Assembly: GCA_027083715.1 (NCBI GenBank)
Contig: JALWNR010000173.1
Coordinates: forward strand, 1-6,416
DNA length: 6,416 bases
Direction of reading: 5' to 3'
Source: Bacteroidales bacterium
GTDB taxonomy: Bacteria; Bacteroidota; Bacteroidia; Bacteroidales; NBLH01
Made by a program: the position numbers and the translations under genes. The notes beneath the pieces were generated by a model. That model was not told where the DNA came from. It worked only from the letters and a program-made list of their open reading frames with translations, and did no database searches. The first letter of the stretch is position 1. Each line of letters starts with the position of its first letter. This document shows, piece by piece, positions 5,400-6,416 of the stretch.

Positions 5400-6416
5400 T
5401 TACTTCTTGTATTTTTTCTCAAAATCCTGCATTACCTTAACCAATGCTTTTACACTTTTTGTCGGTAATGAGTTGTAGGTAGATGCACGGAAACCACCAA
5501 CAGAACGGTGTCCTTTAATACCAATCATACCTTTTTCGGTAGCAAATTTAAGAAAATCCTGCTCCAAATCTTTATATTCATCGTTCATAACAAAACAAAT
5601 ATTCATTAACGAACGGTCCTCTTTTGCAACAGTACCTTTAAATAGTGGGTTACGGTCAATTTCATTGTACAATAAATCGGCTTTTTTTACTGCACGCTTG
5701 TTCATGGCTTCCACACCGCCTTTTTTCTTCATCCAAAGTAATGTTTGATAAGCTGCATAAATTGGAACTACAGGCGGAGTATTAAACATTGAGCCTTTAT
5801 CAATATGTGTTTGATAATTCAGCATGGTAGGGATTTTTCTGTCCACTTTGCCCAAAATATCGTTCTTAATAATTATAAAAGTAACTCCCGAAGGGGCAAG
5901 ATTTTTTTGTGCACCACCATAGATGATGTCGTATTTGGAAACATCTATTTTACGGCTGAAAATATCCGATGACATATCTGCAACAACAGGTACTCCAAAA
6001 TCAAAATCTTCTTTAAATTCTGTTCCGTAAATAGTGTTGTTTGTTGTAATATGTACATAATCAACATCTTTGGGCACATCAATATTTTTGGGCAGATGGA
6101 AAAAATCATCCGCTTTGATTTCATGTACTTCGCCAAACAATTTTGCTTCTTTAATAGCTTTGCTTGACCAAGTTCCGGTATTGATGTAAGCCGCTTTTTT
6201 GCTCAACAAATTATAAGGTATCATGGCAAACTGCATACTGGCACCACCACCCAAAAAAAGAACCGAATACCCTTCAGGTATTTCCAGTAATTCTTTGAAC
6301 AATTCTTGTGTTTTTACAATTACTTCATCAAATTCTTTACTTCGGTGCGATATAGAGGCTAATGACAATCCGGTTCCTGCAAAATTTTTCAATGCTTTTG
6401 CAGTTTCATTTATAAC
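5400..6416 (-). CDS. serC: Phosphoserine aminotransferase, 5' end beyond window
   Basis: PLP-dependent aminotransferase that should convert 3-phosphohydroxypyruvate and glutamate to 3-phosphoserine and 2-oxoglutarate, the second serine step; the same enzyme can serve the vitamin B6 route in some bacteria. 338 residues are visible, and SerC is usually about 360, so roughly the first 20 are missing. The frame stays open to the window edge (it begins VINETAKAL); a TTG at 6392 is internal and should not be taken as the start. Signatures in order: SHRSKEF, the phosphate-holding [16 protein letters not shown] with the PLP-stacking Trp, [17 protein letters not shown] with the PLP-ring Asp, YGGAQKN with the Schiff-base Lys (codon 5904-5906), NTPPV, and the C-terminal [11 protein letters not shown]. 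All key residues I can check are present. It is the first visible gene of the serC-serA-DUF1015 cluster; its promoter lies outside the window. The 104-bp gap to serA holds two hairpins. Confidence 0.95.
   Translation of the reverse strand, partial: VINETAKALKNFAGTGLSLASISHRSKEFDEVIVKTQELFKELLEIPEGYSVLFLGGGASMQFAMIPYNLLSKKAAYINTGTWSSKAIKEAKLFGEVHEIKADDFFHLPKNIDVPKDVDYVHITTNNTIYGTEFKEDFDFGVPVVADMSSDIFSRKIDVSKYDIIYGGAQKNLAPSGVTFIIIKNDILGKVDRKIPTMLNYQTHIDKGSMFNTPPVVPIYAAYQTLLWMKKKGGVEAMNKRAVKKADLLYNEIDRNPLFKGTVAKEDRSLMNICFVMNDEYKDLEQDFLKFATEKGMIGIKGHRSVGGFRASTYNSLPTKSVKALVKVMQDFEKKYKK

Noticed and set aside
5400..6392. serC starting at the TTG at 6392
   Set aside because: The frame stays open to the window edge and the upstream residues VINETAKA fit the SerC N-terminal helix, so the gene is partial and this TTG is internal.

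Overview
The window reads as chromosomal DNA of an AT-rich member of the Bacteroidota, most likely Bacteroidales. The evidence is a Gly/Tyr- and Asn/Ser-rich lipoprotein next to a FadL/OmpP1-type outer-membrane protein, start codons mostly without Shine-Dalgarno sequences, and a short ACT-less SerA of the Bacteroides kind lying between serC and a DUF1015 gene. The assignment comes from recognising protein types, not from a database search.

The left half (53-2849, + strand) holds two cell-envelope genes 37 bp apart, probably one transcription unit. The first encodes a 433-residue lipoprotein with an acidic N-terminal block, a Tyr/Gly/Pro-rich centre and a long basic Asn/Ser/Arg tail. The second encodes a 485-residue outer-membrane beta-barrel of the FadL/OmpP1 type, and an eight-C run in its coding sequence could be a slippage switch. 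Both products should end up in the outer membrane, but their substrates or partners cannot be read from the sequence.

The right half (3028-6416, - strand) is a serine-biosynthesis cluster read from right to left: serC (phosphoserine aminotransferase, 5' end outside the window), serA (3-phosphoglycerate dehydrogenase) and a DUF1015 gene. SerA and SerC make 3-phosphoserine from 3-phosphoglycerate; the last step, phosphoserine to serine, has no classical gene here. The DUF1015 protein is uncharacterised but carries a DGHHR motif like that of the ParB/serine-kinase (SerK) fold, so a role in serine or phosphoserine handling is a reasonable hypothesis.

The non-coding gaps are short but structured. 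The serC-serA gap has two GC-rich hairpins without U-tracts, the serA-DUF1015 gap has an intrinsic-terminator-like hairpin with a U-tract, and the cluster ends in a terminator at 2974-3006. A separate long hairpin at 2911-2956 lies where the two convergent units meet. Three of these hairpins contain one pair that is G-U in the minus-strand RNA but A-C in the plus-strand RNA, which suggests they act in the ser transcript. No RNA genes, CRISPR arrays, insertion sequences or other mobile genes were seen.
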